Positions 43,310 through 51,729 of a stretch of DNA of 64,000 bases are shown in pieces. Position 1 is the first letter of the stretch. The number at the start of each line of letters is the position of its first letter. The notes under the pieces are model-generated. The model was not told where the DNA came from. It saw only the letters and a program-made list of their open reading frames with translations, and did no database searches. The position numbers were made by a program, and so were the translations under genes. The stretch comes from Streptomyces sp. NRRL B-1347 (lineage in GTDB: Bacteria; Actinomycetota; Actinomycetes; Streptomycetales; Streptomycetaceae). The stretch lies in NCBI RefSeq assembly GCF_000720325.1, contig NZ_JOJM01000024.1:62001-126000 (forward strand). Direction: 5' to 3'.

Positions 43310-44839
43310 GTGAGCACCGAGCAGGCACAGGACGGACGGCGGCGACGGCCCTCGCTGGTGGTCGCGTCGGTGGCGGCCGCGGTCCTGCTGGCGGGCGGCG
43401 GCGGGGCCTATCTCGCCGTGGACTCGGCAGGCAAGGACGGCACTCCGGCGGGCGACGGCGGGAATCCCCCTCCGCTCGCCCTGGACGGATACGCGGACGG
43501 ATCGGGCGGACACTCCGATTCCGGTACGGCGCGTACGGACCCCACGGACGGCACGAACGGCGGAGGCGGCACCACCGAAGGCATCGCCCCGGGCGAGCCC
43601 GACCCCTCCGGCGTGGTCTACCGGGCCGTGGGCGAGCTGCCCGAGGGCCCGGACGGGGCCGCCGTGTACGAGCCGCGCGGCGAGGTCACCAAGGACCAGG
43701 TGGTCCGCCTCGCCAAGGCGCTCGGCCTGTCCGGCACGCCGACCGTGCAGGGCGGCGCCTGGCGGCTCGGCCCGGCGAACGACGGCTCGGGCCCCTCGCT
43801 CCAGGTGGCCCGCAAGGCGCCCGGCACCTGGTCGTTCACCCGGTCCGAGCCCGGTGGCGGCGACAACTGCCTGAAGGGCAGGCCGTGCCCGCCCCGGACG
43901 TCCCCGGATCCGCTCGGCACCCCGGTCGGCGAGCGGGCCGCGAAGGACGCCGCCGCCCCCGTCCTGAAGGCCGTCGGCCAGGACGGCGCCAAGCTGGACG
44001 CGCGCCAGCTCATGGGTTCGGTACGGGTGGTCAACGCCGACCCCGAGGTGGACGGGCTGCCGACGTACGGCTGGTCGACCGGCGTCCAGGTGGGGACGGA
44101 CGGCGAGGTGGTAGGCGGCAGCGGCCAGCTGGTCAAGCCGCACAAGGGCGCGACGTACCCGGTCGTGGGCGCGGCCGAGGCCCTCGCCCTGCTGAACGCG
44201 GCGGGCAAGGGCGGCGGCGTGAGCATCGGCGGCTGCGCGACGCCGGTGCCGCACAAGGGCGACGGGCCGAGCAGGCGCGACGTGAAGCCGTGCAAGCCGA
44301 CCGTGCCGCCGAAGCAGGAGCCGATCGCCGTGGAGGGCGCCGCCTTCGGCCTGGCCGCGCACTTCGTGGCCGGGCGGCAGACGCTCGTACCGTCGTGGCT
44401 GTTCGAGGTGCGGCCGCAGGGCGCGCGGGACGCCTACACGGTGTCGCACCCGGCGGTGGAGCCGGCGTATCTCAAGGCGCCCGGAGCGCCGGGTGACCCC
44501 GAGCCCAGGCCGAAGCCCGAGCCGGACCAGGGCGACACCTACACCAGCGACATCAAGGTCGAGGGGTACAGCGCGTCGGGTCGGACGCTGACGCTGCACT
44601 TCACGGGCGGGGTGTGCAGCACGTACGAGGCGTCCGCGCGGGAGAGCGGCGGGCGGGTCAGCGTGAAGGTCACGGCGACCGAGGAGCGGGGCAAGGTGTG
44701 CATCGCGCTCGCGAAGTTCTACACGCTGCCCGTGACCTTGGAGAAGCCGCTCGGCGACCGGAAGGTCGTCACGACCGGCGGCACGGCGGTGCCGCGCGAC
44801 AAGGGCGAGGTGAAGGGCGAGCCCGCGCCGCGGTCGTAG
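43310..44839 (+). CDS. Membrane-anchored extracytoplasmic protein of unknown function
   Basis: A 509-residue protein with one N-terminal anchor (about residues 14-36, LVVASVAAAVLLAGGGGAYL) and a long exported part. A Gly/Thr/Ser/Asp-rich linker (about 40-95) precedes a folded region with several Cys. No enzyme motif is visible. It resembles conserved Streptomyces hypothetical proteins that may bind a ligand in the cell wall. GTG at 43310 with GAAGGAG upstream. Confidence 0.8.
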   Translation: MSTEQAQDGRRRRPSLVVASVAAAVLLAGGGGAYLAVDSAGKDGTPAGDGGNPPPLALDGYADGSGGHSDSGTARTDPTDGTNGGGGTTEGIAPGEPDPSGVVYRAVGELPEGPDGAAVYEPRGEVTKDQVVRLAKALGLSGTPTVQGGAWRLGPANDGSGPSLQVARKAPGTWSFTRSEPGGGDNCLKGRPCPPRTSPDPLGTPVGERAAKDAAAPVLKAVGQDGAKLDARQLMGSVRVVNADPEVDGLPTYGWSTGVQVGTDGEVVGGSGQLVKPHKGATYPVVGAAEALALLNAAGKGGGVSIGGCATPVPHKGDGPSRRDVKPCKPTVPPKQEPIAVEGAAFGLAAHFVAGRQTLVPSWLFEVRPQGARDAYTVSHPAVEPAYLKAPGAPGDPEPRPKPEPDQGDTYTSDIKVEGYSASGRTLTLHFTGGVCSTYEASARESGGRVSVKVTATEERGKVCIALAKFYTLPVTLEKPLGDRKVVTTGGTAVPRDKGEVKGEPAPRS

Positions 44840-44845
44840 GCCCTG

Positions 44846-44897
44846 ACGTACGAAGGCGGCGGCTCCCCGTGGAGGAGGAGCCGCCGCCTTCGTACGT
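44846..44897. terminator. Perfect 21-bp bidirectional terminator
   Basis: The arms are perfect complements over 21 bp (44846-44866 and 44877-44897, containing gtacgaaggcggcggctcc) with a 10-nt loop. It lies between the convergent ends of the anchored protein gene and erpA. Confidence 0.92.
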
Positions 44898-44902
44898 ACG
44901 GC

Positions 44903-45259
44903 TTAGCTGAAGGAGTCGCCGCAGGCGCAGGAACCCGTGGCGTTCGGGTTGTCGATCGTGAAGCCCTGCTTCTCGATGGTGTCGACGAAGTCGATGGAGG
45001 CGCCGCCCAGGTACGGGGCGCTCATGCGGTCGGTGACGACCTTCACAGTGCCGAACTCCTTGACGACGTCGCCGTCGAGCGAGCGCTCGTCGAAGAAGAG
45101 CTGGTACCGCAGACCCGAGCAGCCACCGGGCTGAACGGCGACGCGCAGCGCCAGGTCCTCACGGCCTTCCTGGTCGAGCAGGGCCTTGACCTTGGCCGCG
45201 GCGGCGTCGGTCAGGATGATGCCGTCGGTGACGGTGGTGGTCTCGTCCGATACGGACAT
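44903..45259 (-). CDS. erpA: A-type iron-sulfur carrier (HesB/IscA/ErpA)
   Basis: Delivers Fe-S clusters to apo-enzymes. The 118-residue protein has the three conserved cysteines, one in QPGGCSGLRYQ and two in SCACGDSF. The nadA gene, an Fe-S enzyme, is divergent 210 bp away. ATG start. Confidence 0.95.
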   Translation of the reverse strand: MSVSDETTTVTDGIILTDAAAAKVKALLDQEGREDLALRVAVQPGGCSGLRYQLFFDERSLDGDVVKEFGTVKVVTDRMSAPYLGGASIDFVDTIEKQGFTIDNPNATGSCACGDSFS

Positions 45260-45385
45260 CTACATCGCTCCCGGGTAGTACGGAGACTGCTTGCCGACCG
45301 GTTCCAACCGGCGTGGCCGCGAATTCATTCCCATGCTCGCACACGGGCGCCCACAGGGGATGCGTCACATCGACACTATGGCCAT

Positions 45386-45432
45386 CGTCAAACTGACGTG
45401 AAGCGGTTATGATAGATAACGTCAATTAGACG
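45386..45432 (+). promoter_or_regulatory. nadA promoter region with three palindromes
   Basis: Three short perfect inverted repeats follow each other: cgtca-aac-tgacg (45386-45398), gttat-gatag-ataac (45406-45420) and cgtc-aatta-gacg (45420-45432). The middle one contains TATGAT (45408-45413), a strong -10 hexamer, with TCGTCA (45385-45390) 17 bp upstream as possible -35. A repressor dimer bound here would block nadA. Confidence 0.6.
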
Positions 45433-45469
45433 AAAAGGCATCGTCTGCAGAACAGAAAGGGTGCGTGAC

Positions 45470-46666
45470 GTGACCACCGCCCAATCCCCCGCGGCCCCCG
45501 TGGACCTCGACGTCGAGCCGACCCCGCTCGCCCTCCTGCTGCTCGGCCGCGAGGCCGACCCGAGGAGCGAGCGCGGCGTGGAGTGCCCGGGCGACCTGCC
45601 CTCGCCGTCGGACCCCGGCCTGGTGGAGCGCGCCCGCGCCGCCAAGGAGAAGCTCGGCGACAAGGTGTTCGTGCTCGGCCACCACTACCAGCGCGACGAG
45701 GTCATCCAGTTCGCCGATGTCACCGGCGACTCGTTCAAGCTGGCCAAGGACGCGGCCGCCCGGCCGGACGCCGAGTACATCGTGTTCTGCGGCGTGCACT
45801 TCATGGCCGAGTCCGCGGACATCCTGACCACCGACGACCAGAAGGTCGTGCTCCCCGACCTGGCCGCGGGCTGTTCGATGGCCGACATGGCCACGGCCGA
45901 GCAGGTCGCCGAGTGCTGGGACGTGCTGACCGAGGCCGGGATCGCCGAGCAGGTGGTGCCCGTCTCGTACATGAACTCCTCCGCCGACATCAAGGCGTTC
46001 ACGGGCAAGCACGGCGGCACCATCTGCACGTCGTCCAACGCCCAGCGGGCCCTGGAGTGGGCCTTCGAGCAGGGCGAGAAGGTCCTCTTCCTGCCGGACC
46101 AGCACCTGGGGCGGAACACCGCCGTCCGTGACCTGGGGATGTCCCTGGACGACTGCGTCGTCTACAACCCGCACAAGCCGAACGGCGGCCTGACCGCCGA
46201 GCAGCTGCGCGCCGCGAAGATGATCCTGTGGCGCGGCCACTGCTCCGTGCACGGCCGCTTCTCGCTGGAGTCGGTCGAGGACGTCCGGGCCCGCATACCC
46301 GGCGTGAACGTCCTGGTCCACCCCGAGTGCAAGCACGAGGTCGTGGCGGCGGCGGACCACGTCGGCTCGACCGAGCACATCATCAAGACCCTGGAGGCGG
46401 CCCCGGCGGGCTCCAAGTGGGCCATCGGCACCGAGCTGAACCTGGTGCGCCGTCTGGCCAACCGCTTCGCGCCCGAGGGCAAGGAGATCGTCTTCCTCGA
46501 CAAGACGGTGTGCTTCTGCTCCACCATGAACCGCATCGACCTGCCGCACCTGGTCTGGGCCCTGGAGTCCCTCGCCGACGGCAAGCTCGTCAACCGCATC
46601 GAGGTCGACCGCGAGACCGAGCAGTTCGCGAAGCTGGCCCTGGAGCGGATGCTGGCGCTGCCGTAG
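45470..46666 (+). CDS. nadA: Quinolinate synthase
   Basis: Condenses iminoaspartate with dihydroxyacetone phosphate to quinolinate in NAD synthesis; carries a [4Fe-4S] cluster. The 398-residue protein has LGHHYQRDEVI, FCGVHFMAESADIL, the VSYMNSSADIKAF motif, VHPEC and TVCFCSTMNRI, including the cluster cysteines. GTG at 45470 follows AGAAAGG with the best spacing; a GTG nine bases earlier is the alternative. No nadB or nadC follows in the window. Confidence 0.95.
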   Translation: MTTAQSPAAPVDLDVEPTPLALLLLGREADPRSERGVECPGDLPSPSDPGLVERARAAKEKLGDKVFVLGHHYQRDEVIQFADVTGDSFKLAKDAAARPDAEYIVFCGVHFMAESADILTTDDQKVVLPDLAAGCSMADMATAEQVAECWDVLTEAGIAEQVVPVSYMNSSADIKAFTGKHGGTICTSSNAQRALEWAFEQGEKVLFLPDQHLGRNTAVRDLGMSLDDCVVYNPHKPNGGLTAEQLRAAKMILWRGHCSVHGRFSLESVEDVRARIPGVNVLVHPECKHEVVAAADHVGSTEHIIKTLEAAPAGSKWAIGTELNLVRRLANRFAPEGKEIVFLDKTVCFCSTMNRIDLPHLVWALESLADGKLVNRIEVDRETEQFAKLALERMLALP

Positions 46667-46671
46667 CCGGT

Positions 46672-46704
46672 ACGCCGTACCGCCGCCGGGCGGTGGTACG
46701 GCGT
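46672..46704. terminator. Hairpin between nadA and the response regulator gene
   Basis: A 14-bp stem (acgccgtaccgccg, paired with 46691-46704 including one G-U) with a 5-nt loop. It overlaps the stop of the convergent regulator gene and would serve both directions. Confidence 0.8.
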
Positions 46705-47381
46705 CAGTCGCCCCGCGGCCGGACGAGGCCCGACTCGTAGGCGATCACGACGAGTTGGGCCCGGTCGCGGGCGCCCAGTTTCGCCATGGCCCGGTTCACA
46801 TGGGTCTTCACCGTCAGCGGGCTGACCTCCAGGCGCTCGGCGATCTCGTCGTTCGAGAGTCCGCCCGCGACCTGGACGAGGACCTCGCGCTCCCGCCCGG
46901 TGAGTGCGTCCAGGCGCTCGCCGCGACCGGGCGCGTCGCTCGAACCGTCGCTCTGCGCGAGGAACTTGGCGATGAGCCCCTTCGTCGCCGTGGGCGAGAG
47001 GAGCGCCTCGCCCGCGGCCGCGATCCGGATGGCGCCGAGGAGTTCGTCGGGCTCCGCGCCCTTGCCGAGGAACCCGGACGCCCCGGCCCGCAGGGACTGC
47101 ACCACGTACTCGTCGACCTCGAAGGTCGTCAGCATGACCACGCGTACGTGGGAGAGCGCCGGGTCCTCGCTGATCATCCGGGTGGCGGCGAGGCCGTCCG
47201 TGCCCGGCATGCGGATGTCCATCAGGACGACGTCCGCCGCCTCGGCCTTCGCGAGGCGCACGGCCTGGGCGCCGTCCGAGGCCTCGCCGACGACCTCCAT
47301 GTCGGGCTCGGAGTCGACGAGGACCTTGAACGCGCTGCGCAACAGCGCCTGATCGTCGGCGAGCAGCACCCGGATCGTCAC
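46704..47381 (-). CDS. Response regulator, NarL/LuxR family
   Basis: A 225-residue regulator with the receiver motifs VLLADDQALLR, VVLMDIRMPGTDG (phospho-Asp) and FLGKGAEPDEL (Lys), and a LuxR helix-turn-helix (LTGREREVLVQVAGGLSNDEI to SPLTVKTHVNRAMAKL). GTG at 47381 overlaps the kinase stop (GTGA); the open frame upstream lies inside the kinase gene. Confidence 0.93.
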   Translation of the reverse strand: MTIRVLLADDQALLRSAFKVLVDSEPDMEVVGEASDGAQAVRLAKAEAADVVLMDIRMPGTDGLAATRMISEDPALSHVRVVMLTTFEVDEYVVQSLRAGASGFLGKGAEPDELLGAIRIAAAGEALLSPTATKGLIAKFLAQSDGSSDAPGRGERLDALTGREREVLVQVAGGLSNDEIAERLEVSPLTVKTHVNRAMAKLGARDRAQLVVIAYESGLVRPRGD

Positions 47382-48631
47382 GCGGTCCCTCCCCTGGCCG
47401 GGCTGTGCTCCCGGCCGCCCTGTTTCACGGTCGTGACCGGCAGGATCGCATGCACCCGGAAACCACCTCCGTAGCGGGGGCCGACACTGCACCGCCCGCC
47501 GAGCGCGCTGACGCGCTCGCGCATGCCGATGAGGCCGTGGCCGCCGCCGCGGTCGGGGTCGTCGACGGGCTGCGCGTCGTCGCCCGCCCCGTCGTCGAGG
47601 ACCGTGATCTCCAGGTTCGGCCCCACCCGCACGACGCTGACCTCCGCCTTGGCCTGCTCGCCCGCGTGCTTCTGCACGTTCGTCAGCGCCTCCTGGATGA
47701 TGCGGTACGCCGCCAGGTCCACGGCGCCGGGAGGCGTCTGGCCGCTGTCGCCGCGGGCCACCTCCACGGGCAGGCCCGCGTGCCGGAACGTGTCGACGAG
47801 GTCGTCGAGGCGGGCGAGGCCGGGCGCGGGCTCCGTGGGCGCCTCCGGCTCGCCGTTCTGGCGCAGCAGGCCGACGGTGGCGCGCAGTTCGCCGAGCGCG
47901 GACCTGCTGGCCTCACGGACGTGCGCGAGCGCCTCCTTCGCCTGGTCGGGCCGCTTGTCCATGACGTGTGCCGCGACCCCCGCCTGGACGTTGACCAGGG
48001 CGATGTGGTGGGCGACGACGTCGTGCAGGTCGCGGGCGATGCGCAGCCGCTCCTCGGCGACCCGGCGCCTGGCCTCCTCCTCGCGGGTGCGCTCGGCCCG
48101 CTCGGCGCGCTCCCTTATGGCGTCGACGAAGGCGCGGCGGCTGCGCACCGCGTCGCCCGCGGCGGCGGCCATACCGGTCCAGGCGAAGATGCCGAGGTTC
48201 TCCTGGCCGTACCAGGGCAGGGGGCCCGCGACCATGGCGACGCCGGTGAGGCCGCTCATGGTGATCAGGCCGATGCGCCAGGTGGTGGGGCGGTTGGTGC
48301 GCGCGGCCACGGTGTACAGGGCGACGACGGCGCACATCACGACCGGCGCGCGGGGGCCGGTCGACACGAGCTCCACGATGGAGAACGCGGAGGTGGCGGC
48401 GAGCACCGTCCACGGGGTGCGGCGCCGGAAGACGAGCGTGGCCGCGCCCGCGCCCATGAGTGTGAGGCTCATGGTGCCCGGGGCGTGCACGTTCCACGTG
48501 GAGCCCTGCTCCCTGTAGGGCTCGGCGAAGGTGCCGATGACCATGAAGACGAGGGCGGCGGCCGCGAGGACCGCGTCGACGGCCAACGGGTGCGTTCTGG
48601 CCCAGCCGCGGCACCGTTCAAAGTTGGTCAC
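47378..48631 (-). CDS. Sensor histidine kinase (HisKA_3 type)
   Basis: A 417-residue membrane sensor. About four to six hydrophobic helices fill the first 160 residues. The H-box is RIARDLHDVVAHHIALVNVQAG and the ATPase domain has TNVQKHAGEQ and GHGLIGMRERV. Coupled to the regulator gene. There is no large outside loop. Confidence 0.92.
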   Translation of the reverse strand: MTNFERCRGWARTHPLAVDAVLAAAALVFMVIGTFAEPYREQGSTWNVHAPGTMSLTLMGAGAATLVFRRRTPWTVLAATSAFSIVELVSTGPRAPVVMCAVVALYTVAARTNRPTTWRIGLITMSGLTGVAMVAGPLPWYGQENLGIFAWTGMAAAAGDAVRSRRAFVDAIRERAERAERTREEEARRRVAEERLRIARDLHDVVAHHIALVNVQAGVAAHVMDKRPDQAKEALAHVREASRSALGELRATVGLLRQNGEPEAPTEPAPGLARLDDLVDTFRHAGLPVEVARGDSGQTPPGAVDLAAYRIIQEALTNVQKHAGEQAKAEVSVVRVGPNLEITVLDDGAGDDAQPVDDPDRGGGHGLIGMRERVSALGGRCSVGPRYGGGFRVHAILPVTTVKQGGREHSPARGGTA

Positions 48632-48737
48632 GGCTAAACGGTACGGGGCGCCGTCCGGCGGGGGGAACGGAAAGTGGGTTCAGGGGGGTGGGGGGTTGAC
48701 GTCACCCCCGGCCCCCGGGGGCTTGGGCCCCGTCACG

Positions 48738-48756
48738 CGGTTGCTCGGCACCTCGG
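48738..48756 (+). repeat. Short dispersed repeat (copy 2)
   Basis: cggttgctcggcacctcgg is identical to 9571-9589. It is followed by gtcccgccccgcgggac, a palindrome, in the spacer upstream of the third kinase and downstream of pspAA. Confidence 0.6.
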
Positions 48757-48817
48757 TGCTGTGCCCACCCGTCCCGCCCCGCGGGACGATTGCCCACAGC
48801 TGGCGGGGGCTGCGGTG

Positions 48818-49096
48818 TCAGCCGGGGATCAGGCCGTCGTCGGAGAGCATGTCGCGGACTTCCGCGAGGGTGGCGTCGGGGGCGGGGAGGATGAGTTCCG
48901 AGGGTTCCAGGGCGTCGTCGGGGAGGGGTTCTCCCAGCTCTCGGACCTTGTCCAGGAGGGCGTGCAACGTGCGGCGGAAGCCGGGCTCGTCGCCGCCCTC
49001 CATCTCTTCGAGCAGTTCGTCGTCCAGCTTGTTCAGTTCGGCGAAGTGGCTGTCCGCCAGCTTCACCTGCCCCTCCCCCATGATCCTTACGATCAT
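48818..49096 (-). CDS. PspA-associated protein PspAA
   Basis: A 92-residue protein matching the PspAA family found next to actinobacterial PspA. It begins MIVRIMGEGQVKLADSHFAELNKLDDEL and is acidic throughout. It lies 28 nt downstream of pspA on the same strand, one operon. Its function is unproven; it is thought to work with PspA at the membrane. Confidence 0.9.
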   Translation of the reverse strand: MIVRIMGEGQVKLADSHFAELNKLDDELLEEMEGGDEPGFRRTLHALLDKVRELGEPLPDDALEPSELILPAPDATLAEVRDMLSDDGLIPG

Positions 49097-49123
49097 GACG
49101 CCCTCCTCGGACGTGAGCGGTGG

Positions 49124-49915
49124 CTACTGCTTGTCGAAGCGCGTGACGTCCTTCGACTGCGCCTGGGACTGGCCCTGGCCGCCCTCGATGGCCGGCTTCG
49201 ACGTGCTGGAGCCGCCGGCCAGCTCGGCCTTCATGCGCTGCAGCTCCAGCTCTACATCTGTACCACCGGAGAGGCGGTCCAGCTCGGACTGGATGTCGTC
49301 CTTGGCGAGGCCGGAGGGGTCGTCGAGGGCGCCCGAGGCGAGGAGCTCGTCGATCGCGCCGGCGCGGGCCTGGAGCTGGGCCGTCTTGTCCTCGGCGCGC
49401 TGGATCGCCATGCCGACGTCGCCCATCTCCTCGGAGATGCCGGAGAAGGCCTCGCCGATGCGGGTCTGGGCCTCGGCCGCGGTGTACGTGGCCTTGATGG
49501 TCTCCTTGCGCGTACGGAACGCGTCGACCTTGGCCTGCAGGCGCTGGGCCGCGAGGGTGAGCTTCTCCTCCTCGCCCTGCAGGGTCTGGTGCTGCGTCTC
49601 CAGGTCGCTGACCTGCTGCTGGAGCGCCGCGCGACGCGAGAGCGCCTCACGGGCCAGGTCCTCGCGGCCGAGCGCGAGCGCCTTGCGGCCCTGGTCCTCG
49701 AGGGTGGAGGACTGCTTCTGGAGCTGGTTCAGCTGCAGCTCGAGGCGCTTGCGGGAGGTCGCCACGTCGGCGACGCCGCGGCGCACCTTCTGCAGCAGCT
49801 CCAACTGCTTCTGGTACGAGTAATCGAGGGTTTCGCGCGGGTCCTCGGCCCGGTCAAGGGCCTTGTTCGCCTTCGCGCGGAAGATCATCCCCATACGCTT
49901 CATGACACCGCTCAT
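49124..49915 (-). CDS. pspA: Phage shock protein A (PspA/IM30)
   Basis: A 263-residue coiled-coil membrane-repair protein. After KRMGMIFRAKANKALDRAEDP come long helices (about 30-215, Gln/Glu/Lys/Leu-rich). A Ser/Gln-rich tail ends in DVTRFDKQ. PspA oligomers bind stressed membranes. ATG at 49915; an internal ATG 12 bases later would also keep the family N-terminus. Confidence 0.93.
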   Translation of the reverse strand: MSGVMKRMGMIFRAKANKALDRAEDPRETLDYSYQKQLELLQKVRRGVADVATSRKRLELQLNQLQKQSSTLEDQGRKALALGREDLAREALSRRAALQQQVSDLETQHQTLQGEEEKLTLAAQRLQAKVDAFRTRKETIKATYTAAEAQTRIGEAFSGISEEMGDVGMAIQRAEDKTAQLQARAGAIDELLASGALDDPSGLAKDDIQSELDRLSGGTDVELELQRMKAELAGGSSTSKPAIEGGQGQSQAQSKDVTRFDKQ

Positions 49916-50297
49916 GGGCTTCGCGCGCCCCCTTCTGACGGACTCCAGCTCCAGCTGCTGCAACAGAACCCACGGTACGGGGTCTGTATCCATTACCGCA
50001 CTGTTCGCGGGTGGATGCGCTCATCCCCAAGGACGACTGCACCGCCCGCCTCTCCGGCGCAAGGAGTAGGTGCGCCCCCGGGAACGGCCCGGGACGGCAC
50101 CCTCCGTCGCTCCGCCACATCTGCAAGACGGCCGGTGTTGCGGGATCGTTCCCCGGGGAGCGGGGGTCCATGCGCCCGCCGGTCTCCCGCCGGTGCGCCC
50201 CGGGGAAAGCGCGGGAGAGCCGGGAATGCCGGGGGAAGCCCGGAAAGGGGAGTCCTCCGGCCCCGCGCCTCCCGCTTACCCCGTACCCTTGGCTTTT
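49916..50297. other. Divergent region between pspA and the DUF3043 gene, 382 bp
   Basis: Carries the promoters of pspA (minus) and of the DUF3043 gene (plus). TACCCT (50284-50289) lies nine bases before the GTG at 50298 with no ribosome site between, so the DUF3043 mRNA may be leaderless. I see no long inverted repeat or RNA element. Confidence 0.5.
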
Positions 50298-50906
50298 GTG
50301 TTCCGTAGCCGATCCAAGGACGAGAAGGCCCCGGCCGCCAAGGCGCCGGTAGCCGAGAGCGCGTCTTCCCAGTCCTCGCCCCGTGACCCCGAGGCCCCTA
50401 AGGGCCGCCCCACCCCCAAGCGCGCCGCGGCCCAGTCGCAGCGCCGCAGCGTGATGAACACGCCGACGTCGCGCAAGGAGGCAGCCAAGCGGTCGCGCGC
50501 GGAGCGCCGCGCGAACATGGAGAAGCAGCGCCAGGCGCTGGCCAGCGGCGACGAGCGGTATCTGCCGCCGCGGGACAAGGGCCCGGTGCGCAAGTACGCC
50601 CGCGACTTCGTGGACTCGCGGTTCTGCGTCGCGGAGTTCTTCCTGCCGATGGCCGTGCTCATCCTCGTGCTGAGCCTGGTCCGGGTCGCGCAGCTGCAGA
50701 ACATCGCGCTGCTGCTGTGGCTCGTCGTGATCGTCCTGATCGTGCTCGACTCCGTCGTCACGGGCTTCCGCCTGAAGAAGCGCCTGAACGAGCGCTTCCC
50801 CGACGAGCACCGGAAGGGCGCCGTCGCGTACGCCCTGATGCGTTCGCTCCAGATGCGACGGCTGCGGCTGCCGAAGCCGCAGGTCAAGCGCGGGGAGCGA
50901 CCCTGA
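50298..50906 (+). CDS. DUF3043 membrane protein
   Basis: A 202-residue protein with a basic, Ala/Pro/Lys-rich N-terminal half (KRAAAQSQRRSVMNTPTSRK), then two helices (FFLPMAVLILVLSLVRVAQL and IALLLWLVVIVLIVLDSVV) and a basic C-terminus. Actinobacteria-only family of unknown function. GTG at 50298, probably leaderless. Confidence 0.88.
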   Translation: MFRSRSKDEKAPAAKAPVAESASSQSSPRDPEAPKGRPTPKRAAAQSQRRSVMNTPTSRKEAAKRSRAERRANMEKQRQALASGDERYLPPRDKGPVRKYARDFVDSRFCVAEFFLPMAVLILVLSLVRVAQLQNIALLLWLVVIVLIVLDSVVTGFRLKKRLNERFPDEHRKGAVAYALMRSLQMRRLRLPKPQVKRGERP

Positions 50907-50944
50907 GCGAGGGCCAGGGCGCAGGCCCTGGAGAGCGTACGGCC

Positions 50945-51652
50945 GTGTGCCAGGAACTGGTGGCGCGGCAGCTGGACGAGCAGATCGCGGCGCGGTTCCC
51001 GGTGGGACAGCGGCTGCGGGTGCTCGACGTCGGCATGGGGCACGGGGCGCAGGCGCTCCGGCTCGCCCGTGCCGGACACCAGGTGACGGGCGTCGAGCGC
51101 GAGGCCGACGGCCTCGCCGCCGCGCGGGCCGCGGCGGCGGCCGAGCCCGAGGGCATCCGGTCGCGGATGCGGATCGTCGAGGGCGACGGGCGGGACACGG
51201 GGGTGCACTTCCTGCCCGGGAGCTTCGACGTCGTGCTGTGCCACGGCGTACTGATGTACGTCGACGAGCCCGACGCGCTGCTCGCCGGGCTCGGCCGGGT
51301 CCTCGCCCCCGGAGGGCTGCTCTCCCTGGTCGTACGGAACGCGGACGCGCTGGCCATGGCGCCGGCGCTGCGGGGCGACTGGGGCGGGGCGCTCGCCGCC
51401 TTCGGTGCCGACACCTACGAGGACCCCTCCGGGGGGCGTGCGCGGGCGCATCGGCTCGACGCGGTCGCCGGGGCGCTCGCGGGGATCGCCGCGCCGTTGC
51501 GGGCCTGGTACGGGGTGCGGGTCTTCTCCGAAGCGGTGCCCGACGCCGGGGCGGCGCTCGACGGGCTGCTCGCCGCCGAGGAGCGGGCCGGGCGCACCGA
51601 CCCCTACCGCACGGTGGCGGCCCTCCTCCACGTCTGCGGCACCCGCGACTGA
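50945..51652 (+). CDS. Class I SAM-dependent methyltransferase
   Basis: A 235-residue methyltransferase. SAM motifs are LRVLDVGMGHGAQAL (motif I), VTGVERE (acidic loop), VEGDGRD and FDVVLCHGVLMYVDEP, with VLAPGGLLSLVV. GTG at 50945 follows GGAGAG; the open frame upstream lies in the DUF3043 gene. The pattern resembles tRNA uridine-5-oxyacetic acid (CmoM-like) methyltransferases, but that is not certain. Confidence 0.85.
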   Translation: MCQELVARQLDEQIAARFPVGQRLRVLDVGMGHGAQALRLARAGHQVTGVEREADGLAAARAAAAAEPEGIRSRMRIVEGDGRDTGVHFLPGSFDVVLCHGVLMYVDEPDALLAGLGRVLAPGGLLSLVVRNADALAMAPALRGDWGGALAAFGADTYEDPSGGRARAHRLDAVAGALAGIAAPLRAWYGVRVFSEAVPDAGAALDGLLAAEERAGRTDPYRTVAALLHVCGTRD

Positions 51653-51729
51653 TACCCCTCGGGGAGGCGCCCCCTGTTCGGCCCCGTAGCGGAGGACGGT
51701 CGGGGCGGTGGCGGTGAGACTCGGGGGGT

